Part shown: positions 9,017 through 18,278 of the stretch, one piece after another
Layout of the letters: the number at the start of each line of letters is the position of its first letter
Numbering within the stretch: position 1 is the first letter of the stretch
Assembly: GCA_937871505.1 (NCBI GenBank)
Contig: CALMPF010000022.1
Span: forward strand, 1 to 64,000
Direction of reading: 5' to 3'
Length of the DNA: 64,000 bases
DNA from: an uncultured Planctomycetia bacterium
GTDB taxonomy: Bacteria; Planctomycetota; Phycisphaerae; Phycisphaerales; SM1A02
Made by a program: the position numbers and the translations under genes
Notes under the pieces: generated by a model
Database searches by the model: none
What the model was told of the DNA's origin: nothing
The model's input: the letters and a program-made list of their open reading frames with translations, nothing else

Positions 9017-12000
9017 ATGACGACGCCGACGATCATCCTCGCCTCCGCGGGCAGCGGCAAGACCTTCGCGCTCACGTCGCGCTTCCTGCGCCTCGTGGCC
9101 GAGGGCGCCCCGCCGGCGACGATCGTGGCGACGACGTTCACCCGCGCGGCGGCGGCGGAGATCCGGGATCGGATTCTCGAGCGCGCGGCGAGCGCCGCCG
9201 AGGATCCTGCCGCGGCGAGAGCGCTCGCCGCGCAGCTCGACCTCGGTTCCTCGGAGTTCGACGCCGACGCGATGCTCGATCGGCTGATCGCGTCGTGGCA
9301 TCGGCTTCGCGTGAGGACCATCGACAGCTTCATGGGATCGATCGTCGCGACGCACGCCCTCGAGCTCGGCGCTCCGATCGATCTCGGCATCGCCGACGAG
9401 GCGATGGAGCGCCGCCTCGTTCGCGACGCCCTCGCCCGGATGCTCGCCGGCTTCGACCCGAGCGAGGCGATCGCGGTGCTTCGCCAGTACACCGCGGGCA
9501 ACAGCGATGCCGACATCGAGCGCGCGCTGCGCGGCACCGTGGATGCGCTGCGGCGGCTCTGGCGCGAGGCCCCCCGAGAGGCGTGGGACCGCATCGCGGT
9601 TCCGAAGGGGGGCGATCCGGCAGCCATCCCCGCGGCGACGAAGGCGCTCCGCGGCGCCGCCCAGCAGCAGAAGGACAAGCGGATGCGCACCGCGCTCGAG
9701 AAGATCATCGAGATCATCGAACGCGAGGCGTGGGTTCCCTACTCGGCCGCGACCATCGTCCGGAACGCCCGTGACGGCGAGGGCACCTATTTCGGCAAGC
9801 CGATTCCCGAACCCGTCCTCGCGGCGCTCCGCGTCGTCACCGCCGTCGCCCGCGACGCAGTGGTGGAGTCGATCCGCCGCCAGACGCTCGCGGCGCGCAC
9901 GCTCGCGGAGCGCTTCGCTGCCGCCCTCGATGCGCTGAAGCGCGAGCTGGGCGTGATCTCCTTCGACGACCTTCCGGGGCTGCTCCAGCGCGTTGCGCGC
10001 GGGCACGGGCCGGATGCCGATGCCCGCGGGCGCGACTTGACGTCCGCAGGGGAGCGCGCGGTCGTCGTCAGGCGGACGGAGCACCGGCTCGATGCGATCC
10101 TGCGGCACCTCCTGCTCGATGAGATGCAGGACACGAGCGCCGAGCAGTGGTCGGCGATGCTCCCCTTCGCGGAGAGCGTCTGGCGGCGCGAGGATCCGCT
10201 GCGGTCCTTCTTCTGCGTCGGCGACCTCAAGCAGTCGATCTACCACTGGCGAGGCGCCTCTCCCGAGATCCTCGCCTCGCTGCCGGACCTGCTCGATGTC
10301 GATCCCGTGGCGATCCAGCTCACGCGCCGCTGCGGGCCCGCGATCGTCGATGTCGTGAACCGGCTCTTCGGCAGGCTCGATCGGTCGGCGGTGCTCGACG
10401 GGCCTGCGCGGGCAGCGGCGGCGCAGTTCGCCGGCTACTTCCAGTCGCATGAGACGCTCGCCAGCGGACCGAGCTTCGCCACGCTCCGCTCCGCGGGCGC
10501 TCCGCCGGGGGAGCACGACGCCGCGCCGCCGTCCGCTGCTGCCGACGCCGGGCGCGGTGACGGCGAGGACGAGGATGACGGCCACCTCCCCGGGATCGGC
10601 ATCGACGCGGCGCCGGCGGTGATCGCGGAGCTGCACCGGCGCGCTCCGCAGGCGACCATCGGCGTGCTCGTCCGCCGCAACGCCGTCGTGAACCGGCTCC
10701 TCGCCGCGCTCGGCCCGGGCGGACTGGGACTGCCGGTCTCGGGTCGAGGCGGGATGCCGCTCATCGATGCGCCGCCGGTGGAGGCGATCCTCGACGCGCT
10801 GAGGATGGCGGCCCATCCCGGCGATTCGATCGCGGCCTTCAACGTCGCCGCATCGCCGCTCGGCCCCGTCGTCGGACTCGCGCGGACCGAGGCGACCTCG
10901 GGGGCGGCGCGCGGGCGCGTCGCAGCGGAGATCCGGCGGAGGCTGCTCGCGGTCGGCCTTCCCGAGCTCCTCCGCGCGTGGACGTCGGCGATCGCGGGCG
11001 AGGTCGATGAGCGCGAACGGCGCCGGCTCGTCCAGCTTGTCGAGCTCGCTACGGTCACCCGCGCCCCGGGCGGCGCGGGGGGGGCCGCTTCGGCGCTGGC
11101 GCTCGAAGCCTTCATCGAGGCGGTCGAGGGAACACCCGTCGCCGACGAGTGCGCTGCCCCGATTCGCATCATGACGATCCACCAGAGCAAGGGCCTCGAG
11201 TTCGACCTGGTGGTCCTCCCGGAGCTCGATGGCGCGATCGCGAAGCCGGGCGGCCACGTCGCCGCGATCGATCGCCCGGAGGATGGCGGACCGCCATCGA
11301 CGATCATCCGCTGGGTCGATCAGAAGCGCCGCGAGTTCCTCCCCGCCCGACAGCGAGCGATCTTCGATCGGCAGATCCAGCGGGCCGCGCTCGAGTCGCT
11401 CTCGGTCCTCTACGTCGCGATGACGCGGGCGAAGCGGGGGCTGGTCATGCTGGTCGAGCCGCCGCGCCCGCGGCGGCTGCGGGAGTCGTGGGCGGCGCTC
11501 CTGCGGGAGCTTCTCGCCGATGGCGCGGACGCGCCGCACGGCGTGCTCGCGCACTTTGGCGCGCCGACCGACGAGGTGCTCGCGTCGCTCGCTGAGGGAG
11601 CGCCCGGAGCGCGTTCGTCGAGCGCGGCGCCTGCGGTCGCAACGGCGGAGCGCGGCGCCCGGCCCGGCGCTCTCAACGACGTCGCCCGGGCTTCCGATCA
11701 GGCTGCGCGGCCGCTCGGGGACCCGGGGTCGCCTGCGGGGAGTCCCTCGCTGCGCGAGCCGGAACCGCGGGCCTCGATCGTCCGGCCGCCCTCGGAGTCC
11801 GAGGAGTCTCCGGCGTCGCGCCTCGCGATGGACCCTGCACGACGCCGCGATGCTGCGGATCGCGGCTCGGCGCTGCACGCCTGCCTGGCGGCGGTGGGGT
11901 GGATCGAGACGTTCGCGTTCGACGAAACCGAGTTGCTCGCGACGGTCCTCCGGGCGGCGCCGGGACGCGGCGAGGAGTGGGCGCGAGAGCGTCTCGATGA

Positions 12001-12376
12001 GTTCCGCGCTCTGCTGGCGGAGCCCGCGCTCCGTGCGGCGCTGGCACGACCCGAGGGCGACGCGGGAGCGACCGATCCCTTCGCCGGGAGCGGAGGGACG
12101 TGGAGCGTCCACTGCGAGGCTCCCTTTCTCCGTCTGGTCGAGGGTGGCGTCCAGCGCGGGACGATCGATCGGCTGCTCATCCGCCGCGACGGAGCACGGA
12201 CGCTTGAGGCACGCATCGTGGACTTCAAGACCGGGCCGCACTTCCCGGAGCGGTACGCGGCGCAGCTTGCGGCATACGCAACCGCCGTGGCAGAGCAGTG
12301 GCGCGTCGATCGGCGGGCGATCCGGCAGACGCTCTGCTTTCTCGATGCAGGCGGTCAGTGCGCGGAACTCGCCTGA
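9017..12376 (+). CDS. AddA-like UvrD-family helicase-nuclease
   Basis: A 1119-residue superfamily 1A helicase with a C-terminal RecB-type nuclease, forming with the upstream AddB-like protein an end-processing complex for recombinational repair. Helicase motifs in order: Walker A ASAGSGKTF (residues about 10-18), ATTFTRAAAAEI, Walker B LLLDEMQDTSAEQW (near 368), VGDLKQSIYHWRGA, MTIHQSKGLEFDLVVLPE and LYVAMTRAKRGL. The nuclease part has GSALHACL, DFKTG near residue 1068 and QLAAYA. The ATG at 9017 is chosen because it places Walker A ten residues from the start, as usual; a GTG at 8945 would only add a Pro/Arg-rich extension. The linker before the nuclease (about residues 850-940) is low in complexity. 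Confidence 0.9.
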   Translation: MTTPTIILASAGSGKTFALTSRFLRLVAEGAPPATIVATTFTRAAAAEIRDRILERAASAAEDPAAARALAAQLDLGSSEFDADAMLDRLIASWHRLRVRTIDSFMGSIVATHALELGAPIDLGIADEAMERRLVRDALARMLAGFDPSEAIAVLRQYTAGNSDADIERALRGTVDALRRLWREAPREAWDRIAVPKGGDPAAIPAATKALRGAAQQQKDKRMRTALEKIIEIIEREAWVPYSAATIVRNARDGEGTYFGKPIPEPVLAALRVVTAVARDAVVESIRRQTLAARTLAERFAAALDALKRELGVISFDDLPGLLQRVARGHGPDADARGRDLTSAGERAVVVRRTEHRLDAILRHLLLDEMQDTSAEQWSAMLPFAESVWRREDPLRSFFCVGDLKQSIYHWRGASPEILASLPDLLDVDPVAIQLTRRCGPAIVDVVNRLFGRLDRSAVLDGPARAAAAQFAGYFQSHETLASGPSFATLRSAGAPPGEHDAAPPSAAADAGRGDGEDEDDGHLPGIGIDAAPAVIAELHRRAPQATIGVLVRRNAVVNRLLAALGPGGLGLPVSGRGGMPLIDAPPVEAILDALRMAAHPGDSIAAFNVAASPLGPVVGLARTEATSGAARGRVAAEIRRRLLAVGLPELLRAWTSAIAGEVDERERRRLVQLVELATVTRAPGGAGGAASALALEAFIEAVEGTPVADECAAPIRIMTIHQSKGLEFDLVVLPELDGAIAKPGGHVAAIDRPEDGGPPSTIIRWVDQKRREFLPARQRAIFDRQIQRAALESLSVLYVAMTRAKRGLVMLVEPPRPRRLRESWAALLRELLADGADAPHGVLAHFGAPTDEVLASLAEGAPGARSSSAAPAVATAERGARPGALNDVARASDQAARPLGDPGSPAGSPSLREPEPRASIVRPPSESEESPASRLAMDPARRRDAADRGSALHACLAAVGWIETFAFDETELLATVLRAAPGRGEEWARERLDEFRALLAEPALRAALARPEGDAGATDPFAGSGGTWSVHCEAPFLRLVEGGVQRGTIDRLLIRRDGARTLEARIVDFKTGPHFPERYAAQLAAYATAVAEQWRVDRRAIRQTLCFLDAGGQCAELA

Positions 12377-12422
12377 CCCAGCGGGGCCTGCCCCGCGCCA
12401 TGAGCACTACAGCGCTGGAGTG

Positions 12423-13421
12423 TTAGGCGCCGTCGAGGGCCGCAGCGCCGATGACGGCCGCCATGCGTCCGGTGCGTCCCCGGTCGCGGCGGTGGCTGAA
12501 GAAGAGCTGGGGGTTCGAGGCCGTGCAGAAGGGCTCGCCGTCGATCGCCCCGGGATCCACGCCGCACGCGACGAGCTGAGCGTGGACGGAGGCGAAGAGG
12601 TCGATGCGCGGGCGCCCTCCGGTTCTCCTGCGGATCACGCAGCGCCCGAGTCCTGCGGCGATGAAGGCGCACGCAACCTCATCACCGACCTCGAAGGCTT
12701 CCGGCCCGATGCAAGGCCCGATCGCGGCGACGACCGAACTCGCGCGCTCGAGCGGGGAGCGCGCGGCGCACGGCGCCGCCTCCCCGTGCAGCGCCGACAG
12801 CGCGCTTGCGATCGCACCCCGGAGCGGGACCCTCTCGTCGCTCGATCGGCACGCCGTCGCGGCAACCGTCCCCGAGGCTGAGACCGCGCACCGCCCGGCG
12901 GCGTCGCCGGTGCGGCTTGCCTGATCCACCGTTCCGCCCGGAGTCGCCAGCACGCCGCGCCAGCCGCAGTGCACCGCTCCGACAGCCCCGCAGGCGGCGC
13001 ATGCGAGCAGGATCGGAGCGCAGTCCGCAGTCGTCACCAGCAGCGCCATCGCGGGGTCGTTGCTGACCATCGCATCGGCCGCCGGTCGGTGCGGAGAGCG
13101 ATCCCCGTTCTCGTTCTCCGCAGCGAGCGCTGCCCGAACGACGTCAGCGCCGTGGACGAGCCGGATCGGCGCGATCGCCCGACCCGCCAGTTCCGCGGCG
13201 GCAAGCAGACGCCGGCGGTTCTCCAGCCGACGATCGCGGCCATCGGCGCCGGCGCTTCCCGGCGCCGCTTCCGCCGCCTCGCCGGCGCAGTCGAGCGTGT
13301 CGCACGGCGCTGCGCTGACGCCGCCAAGGCGCGTCGAGAACGCATGGGGGATGCGCAGGCTCTCGAGAAGCGTCGAGCGAAGCAGGTGCGGTCCGAACGA
13401 CGAGGAGTCGAGGCGGATCAC
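12423..13421 (-). CDS. pgeF: PgeF/YfiH-family polyphenol oxidase-like protein
   Basis: A 332-residue member of the DUF152/LACC1 family. Family members were first called multicopper polyphenol oxidases and are now known as purine nucleoside-processing enzymes; in bacteria PgeF also clears misincorporated amino acids in peptidoglycan precursors. Visible family motifs are FSTRLGGVS, LVHGADVV, TTADCAPILL, AVHCGWRGVL and IGPCIGPEAFEVG, holding the His and Cys zinc ligands. An insertion of about 40 residues follows the HCGWRG motif. The GTG at 13421 is chosen because it overlaps the upstream stop (GTGA). The gene ends 46 bases from the convergent helicase gene. Confidence 0.85.
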   Translation of the reverse strand: MIRLDSSSFGPHLLRSTLLESLRIPHAFSTRLGGVSAAPCDTLDCAGEAAEAAPGSAGADGRDRRLENRRRLLAAAELAGRAIAPIRLVHGADVVRAALAAENENGDRSPHRPAADAMVSNDPAMALLVTTADCAPILLACAACGAVGAVHCGWRGVLATPGGTVDQASRTGDAAGRCAVSASGTVAATACRSSDERVPLRGAIASALSALHGEAAPCAARSPLERASSVVAAIGPCIGPEAFEVGDEVACAFIAAGLGRCVIRRRTGGRPRIDLFASVHAQLVACGVDPGAIDGEPFCTASNPQLFFSHRRDRGRTGRMAAVIGAAALDGA

Positions 13422-14290
13422 GTCGGAGGGGCGGCAGACCACTCGAGCGAATTGCCGATCGCACCGCCCAAGGTTGCGGTGACCGCCTGTACCGTGACCA
13501 CGCTCCCTGCTCCGCCGCGGAACGACGTCGGGATCGAGGTCGTGAAGTCCTTCTCGGTGCAAGGCTCGTAGAAGACATGCTTGGCGGTGCCATCGAGCAC
13601 CGTGATCTCGACGAGCTGCGGATCCCCCGGGCGGTCGGCGAGAGCGACATGCAGTCGCCAGCTGTCATCGATCGCGGCGCTGGCGACGGCCTTGGTCGGG
13701 GAGTTTCCCGTCGGGGGCGGCGTCCGGGGGAGGGAGCGCGCGCCCGCTTCGAGCTTCGTGGCGGTCACGGGCGTTCCGACCGTGATCGGGAGCGGGGGAT
13801 CGCCGGCCAGCGTCGGCCGGAGCGGGTAGCTCTGAGCCTGAAGGCGCTCGCACTGAGCGCCGACCGCGAACGCGGTCGAGGCGTTGCCCGAACGGATCGC
13901 CAGGTGGCGAGTCCGGGGCGGGGTCCCGCCGCCAACGGTTTCGATGATCTGGACGACCGTCGGCGTGCGCACGTCGGCCTCCGCGGCGAGCGCGACGACC
14001 CCGACGGCATCGGTCGCGTTCACCGCGATCGAGTGGACCGGCTGCCCGCCGGACATGAGCCGCAGCGGCCTCGACTCCTCGTCCGCATGGTTGAGCGCAG
14101 CAGGCGGCGCCGCCTGCGCCTGCGGAGTCTCCGCGCAGGGGGACGACCGAGGCAGGAGGAGCGCCGGCGCGACGAGCGCGGCCGTGAGCACGAGCAGGAT
14201 CCTCAGGGCACTCCCACGGTGCCGAGCGGACGCCGGGCTCGTCGGGTGCGCGTGGTCGGTCGACCGTCGGAACCTTCGAGCCGCCTGCAT
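13418..14290 (-). CDS. Exported protein of unknown function
   Basis: A 290-residue protein with a long N-region followed by a hydrophobic signal (ALRILLVLTAALVAPALLL) and likely cleavage near the Cys-Ala-Glu that follows. The mature part has repeated beta-strand-like segments (VHSIAVNATDAVGVVAL, TPTVVQIIETV, PQLVEITVLD), suggesting a beta-sandwich, and three cysteines. I do not recognise the family. It is translationally coupled to the PgeF gene by a GTGA overlap and lies 227 bases downstream of the kinase-TPR gene on the same strand. Confidence 0.75.
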   Translation of the reverse strand: MQAARRFRRSTDHAHPTSPASARHRGSALRILLVLTAALVAPALLLPRSSPCAETPQAQAAPPAALNHADEESRPLRLMSGGQPVHSIAVNATDAVGVVALAAEADVRTPTVVQIIETVGGGTPPRTRHLAIRSGNASTAFAVGAQCERLQAQSYPLRPTLAGDPPLPITVGTPVTATKLEAGARSLPRTPPPTGNSPTKAVASAAIDDSWRLHVALADRPGDPQLVEITVLDGTAKHVFYEPCTEKDFTTSIPTSFRGGAGSVVTVQAVTATLGGAIGNSLEWSAAPPT

Positions 14291-14517
14291 GTCGGGTGAA
14301 CCTCCGGGAGCGTGCGAGTCGAGAAGCGTCGACTCGCGATTCGATTGCGGCGCCCGGCGGGACGATCCGCAACGGCGCGCGCCGGGATGAGAAGCCGCAG
14401 ACGATACGCTGCCGGTCTCCGAGGGAACAAGGCGCCTCGATCGCGGATCGCCTTGCGAGCGTCGACGTCGCGGCCCGCCGGCGCCGCCGCAGGAGCGACG
14501 GGGCGAGAGAGTGCCGG

Positions 14518-17500
14518 TCAGGCCCCCTCGTACGACTCTTGCGCGGCGCGAACGAGGTCTTCAAAGCTCCAGTCTGAACGGACCCGTTCGGAGACCGTTC
14601 CGACGAGCTGGAGCAGGCGATGGTGCAGAGGGAGCGGGACGATGCAGAGCCGCCGCGACCAGAGCTCGACTCCGCGGGCGAGGTGCCCTGCGCGCCAACG
14701 ATCGCCCTCCCTCGCCTCGATCGCGGCGGTGATCAGGGCCAGCTCGAGCTGGTCTTCGCGGTTGCCGACCTGCGCGCGGTTGAGACGGAGGGCCCGGCCG
14801 ATGCAGCGCCGGGCGTTCGCGAGGTCGCCTCTCAGGAGCGCGATGCTGCCGAGGAGCTGGTGGACATAGCTGATTCGCTGGGGCGACGTCTTCTCCGGCG
14901 CCTCCGTCTCGAGGCGCAAGAGCAGCGGACGCAGCAGCTCCTCGGCCTCGTCGAGGCGGTCGAGGAGCAGCAGCGTGCTCGCCATGTTCATGCGCAGATG
15001 GCTCGCGAGGCTCTCGAACCCGCGCTCCTCCGCGATCCTGATGGCGTCCTGCTCGACGGAGAGGGCTTCGCCGAGCGAATCTGCCCCGCCGCGGCGCTGA
15101 AGCGCCACCGCGACGTTGATCATGGCGCGGAGCCGGGCCCGGTCGCGCCGGGCGGGGTCGATCTCCTCGGCGATCGCGAGGGCTGCGCGGAACTGGGCAT
15201 CGGCCCCGTTCCATTCGCCGCCGAGCAGATCGAGGTGTCCGCAGAGGAGCGCGAAGGTGAGCCGGTCCTTCGCGGTGGCAGGCCGGGCTGCGGGGAACCA
15301 CCGGCGCGCCCGCTCCGCGGGACCGCGGAAGAGCCAGACCCGCCCGGCGTGCACGACGATCGCGGCGATCGCGGCGCCGTCGCCGATCGAGTCGGCGTAG
15401 CGCAGCGCCTGGTCGATCTCGGGGTGCATCGCCTCGACGCGGTCGTACCCCTCGATCCGAAGCTGCTCGTCGCCGTCGTACGGAAGCGCGTCGCACTGCT
15501 CGATCACCCAGCGCAGGTGTCGTGCGTGCAGCGCGTCCCAGCGCCGGTCGCCGAGGTGCCGCCGCGCCCAGGGGCGCAGCAGGTGCCGGATCGCGAAGCG
15601 CGGCACCGCGATCGCGGCGGTCTCCTCCTTGGCGCATCCGATGTCGCGCGCGCCGGCCATCTCGGCGTGCGGAGACGGTTGATCCAGGGGCGGCATCACG
15701 CCGCGATCGACAAGCTGCGCCGGCACCAGCCGAAGCAGGGCGCCGGTCACGCCCGCCATCCCGTCGGGCGATCGGACGCCCGCGACCGGCACGACGTCCG
15801 TCGCGCCCAGCGAGGCGATGTCCTTCGCGGTGACCGGCGTCTGAAAGACCGACAGGCTCGCCAGGAGGTCGCGGTCGCGCTCATCGAGATCGTCGATCCA
15901 GCGTTCCGCGAGCTGTGCGACGGCGCCGGGATCGTCGCTGTGGCGCAGGCGCTCGAGGACCTCCATCGGGGAGAGGACGAAGAACTCGCGGGCGACGAGG
16001 GTGATCGCCCCGGGGTTGCCTCCCAGCAGCGCGACGATCTGCGCGAGGACACTCGTCGTCGGCCCGTCGACGGGCAGCGAGACGCCCAGCCGCAGCGCCT
16101 CGCGGCGGAGAAAGAGCTCCGCGGCGGAAGGCCGATCCGCGGCGACGGTCGAGAGACCGCCGATCCGCGTGCTGCCGAAGTGCCCGATCGCGTGCGTCGT
16201 CGTCGCGAGCGCGCAGCAGCGGCCCTGGTCGGCGAGACGCCGTCCGAGCCTCGCGAAGGCGTCGGCGCAGCGGTCGATCCCGTCGAAGATGAGCAGCCAC
16301 GCCCGGCGACCGGCGGTGGCCGCAAGGCGCTCGGCGTCGATGCGGTCGATGGACCGGAGCACGCCCGCGCTCCCGGAAGCGCGCAGCGCCGCCGCGACGG
16401 CGACCGCCAGATCGTCCTCGGTCGTCGCGGGTCCGAAGGCGCCGCAGTCGATCCAGCCGACCCCTTCCGACGCGAAGGGATAGGTGCCTTCGGCGACACG
16501 CCACGCGATGGCGCGGGCGACTGTGGTGGTGCCGACGCCGGCCGGACCGACGATCTGGTGGACTGCCCCCGGACCGACCCGCGCGAGGATCACCTCGATC
16601 TCGCCTTCGCGATCGAATGCAGCGACCTTGGGCGTGCGCGGGAGAACTCGCTCGCCGGGATGGCGCTTCTGGTGGCGCCGCTCGCCCAGATCGGCCGGTA
16701 GCTGACCGAGGGTCTGGAGCCGGCGCGCCCGTTCGGGGACGACCATCCGCTCGATCGCCTTGCGCAGCGGTCGCGGAGCGCGGCCGGGAATCCTGGCGAG
16801 CGCGGCGGCATCGCGGGTTGTTCCCGCCCACGGAACGCCGGTGACGGCTTCGAAGAGCACGCACCCGAGTGAGTAGATGTCGGCGCGGGCGTCGATGGGT
16901 TCGTCGCCTCCAGCCTGCTCGGGGGCCATGTAGCGCCGCGTGCCTCCGAGGGGCACCTGCTCGACCTTCACCCACGCGTCGCGATCCGGGGCCGGCTTCC
17001 AGCGCGAGAGTCCGAAGCCGAGATCGATGAGCGTGAAGGTGCCGTCTGAACGGCGCATGATGTTCGCGGGCGTGACGTCGCCATGCAGGAACTTGCGGGC
17101 GTGGTCGTGCATCCCGAAGAGCGCGACTGAGATCTCCGTCGCCAGCCTCAGCGCCTCGTCGAGCGGGAGCGGGCCGCGGCCGAGCACGCTCGCGAGGGAC
17201 TCGCCCTCGATGAACTCCATGACGAGGATCGGTCCATGCTCGGGAGACTCGAGCGTGGTCTCCAGCCGCTCGATGTGCTCGACATGCCTCAGGTCCTCCA
17301 CGTTCGCGGCCGCCGCGAGCATCTGCTCGCGCATCACCGGGCTCTGCGCCAGCTCGGGCCGCAGGACTTTCACCGCGACGATCCGGCTGGCGCTGCTCCG
17401 CCGCGCCTTGTAGACGTCGACGGTGCCACCGCGCCCGAGGTGACAGATCAGCTCGTACGCACGGCGGGCGACTGCGGGAAACTCCGGTTGCGCTGCGCCC

Positions 17501-17763
17501 TGCGTCGGTCTCCAGTGGCGCCGATTGACCGGCTGGGTGGAGTCCGCCCGCTCGTCCAGCTCCGCCTGCTCAGCCCTGTCTGCCACCGGGTCCCCCTCGG
17601 AGCCCCGATCCCCTCGAAGGTCTTCACGCCGGTCGACCGACTGCTTCCGATCGACCAGTTGCTCCCGGTCGATCACTTCGTGCGGGCCGGGCCGACGTCC
17701 GGGCTCGCGCAGGACATCGGAGCGCGCGTCCGCTCCCGCATCCAGTGGTGCACCCTCGGTCAT
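14518..17763 (-). CDS. Ser/Thr kinase-STAND ATPase-TPR regulator with altered catalytic motifs
   Basis: A 1081-residue signalling protein. After a charged linker with 6-residue repeats (VDREQL-like, residues about 33-55) comes a kinase fold: glycine loop LGRGGTVDVY near residue 106, VAVKVL lysine, HGDVTPANI near 226 in place of HRDxKxxN, LIDLGFG near 246 in place of DFG, and a GTRRYMAPEQ activation segment. The catalytic Asp is kept, but the HRD Arg is Gly and its Lys is Thr. Next is a STAND-type ATPase: VGPAGVGTTTVAR near 405 has Thr where Walker A Lys should be, Walker B is LLIFDGID, and GGNPGAI follows. TPR-like helices fill the last 400 residues. Such architecture fits SARP/MalT-like sensors, but both nucleotide sites look weakened. 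Cytoplasmic; no membrane segment seen. Confidence 0.85.
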   Translation of the reverse strand: MTEGAPLDAGADARSDVLREPGRRPGPHEVIDREQLVDRKQSVDRREDLRGDRGSEGDPVADRAEQAELDERADSTQPVNRRHWRPTQGAAQPEFPAVARRAYELICHLGRGGTVDVYKARRSSASRIVAVKVLRPELAQSPVMREQMLAAAANVEDLRHVEHIERLETTLESPEHGPILVMEFIEGESLASVLGRGPLPLDEALRLATEISVALFGMHDHARKFLHGDVTPANIMRRSDGTFTLIDLGFGLSRWKPAPDRDAWVKVEQVPLGGTRRYMAPEQAGGDEPIDARADIYSLGCVLFEAVTGVPWAGTTRDAAALARIPGRAPRPLRKAIERMVVPERARRLQTLGQLPADLGERRHQKRHPGERVLPRTPKVAAFDREGEIEVILARVGPGAVHQIVGPAGVGTTTVARAIAWRVAEGTYPFASEGVGWIDCGAFGPATTEDDLAVAVAAALRASGSAGVLRSIDRIDAERLAATAGRRAWLLIFDGIDRCADAFARLGRRLADQGRCCALATTTHAIGHFGSTRIGGLSTVAADRPSAAELFLRREALRLGVSLPVDGPTTSVLAQIVALLGGNPGAITLVAREFFVLSPMEVLERLRHSDDPGAVAQLAERWIDDLDERDRDLLASLSVFQTPVTAKDIASLGATDVVPVAGVRSPDGMAGVTGALLRLVPAQLVDRGVMPPLDQPSPHAEMAGARDIGCAKEETAAIAVPRFAIRHLLRPWARRHLGDRRWDALHARHLRWVIEQCDALPYDGDEQLRIEGYDRVEAMHPEIDQALRYADSIGDGAAIAAIVVHAGRVWLFRGPAERARRWFPAARPATAKDRLTFALLCGHLDLLGGEWNGADAQFRAALAIAEEIDPARRDRARLRAMINVAVALQRRGGADSLGEALSVEQDAIRIAEERGFESLASHLRMNMASTLLLLDRLDEAEELLRPLLLRLETEAPEKTSPQRISYVHQLLGSIALLRGDLANARRCIGRALRLNRAQVGNREDQLELALITAAIEAREGDRWRAGHLARGVELWSRRLCIVPLPLHHRLLQLVGTVSERVRSDWSFEDLVRAAQESYEGA

Positions 17764-17906
17764 GGACCCTCCGTTCCGCGCACGGCGCCGATCAGGATAG
17801 CGGAGTGGAGAGGAGGGTCACGACTTCGCATGCGCCTCCTGTCGGGTCGCGAGGCCTCGACCGGCCTGCGGTGGCCGCCTTGGTCGACACCTCTGCGCCG
17901 GACTCG

Positions 17907-18078
17907 AAAAGGTGTCAGGATCCGATCTGCCGGGTCAGATCGCAGCCGGTCGCTCCGCGCGCAGCGAGTCCGGGACGCGCAGCGCGACGTCTGTCAGCGG
18001 GTGAGGAAGTGTCCGTCCCCGACACTGCCCGACCATGGTGCGGGAGACCCGGACGACAAATGCATCCTGACACCTTTC
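17907..18078. repeat. 172-bp dispersed repeat with inverted ends, copy 1
   Basis: The element begins AAAAGGTGTCAGGA and ends TCCTGACACCTTT, so its ends are inverted copies of each other. It shares about 94 percent identity with copy 2 at 25096-25267 along its whole length. Inside is a small hairpin, GATCTG-ccgggt-CAGATC, next to the left end. It lies in the divergent gap between the kinase-STAND gene and the ECF sigma gene, so it may affect their promoters. The size and ends fit a MITE or a REP-type element moved by a transposase elsewhere. Confidence 0.8.
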
Positions 18079-18278
18079 TCGGCCCCGGTTGATTGCCCGC
18101 CGGACGCTCCACCGGGCTTCCCGCCTCGGATGACCGTCGGTACACTCTGACCGTCGCCTCGAGTTGCATCGCGCCTCGGGCTGATCGTTGCCTTGGGCGG
18201 TGCGGCACGCGGGGGAGGCCCGCGGCCGCCACCCTCGGATTGGAAGTCGGGCGACCGCACGTGGGTGGGGAGACGCGC

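Noticed and set aside
8861-12241. A 1126-codon open frame on the (-) strand across the AddA-like gene
   Set aside because: The (+) strand has all helicase motifs in order; the antisense product has none.
2180-12376. Biosynthetic gene cluster around the ketosynthase pair
   Set aside because: No acyl carrier protein, reductase, cyclase or tailoring enzyme is adjacent; the following genes are DNA-repair type.
14620-16701. A 693-codon open frame on the (+) strand across the kinase-STAND gene
   Set aside because: Shadow of a gene with clear kinase and TPR features.
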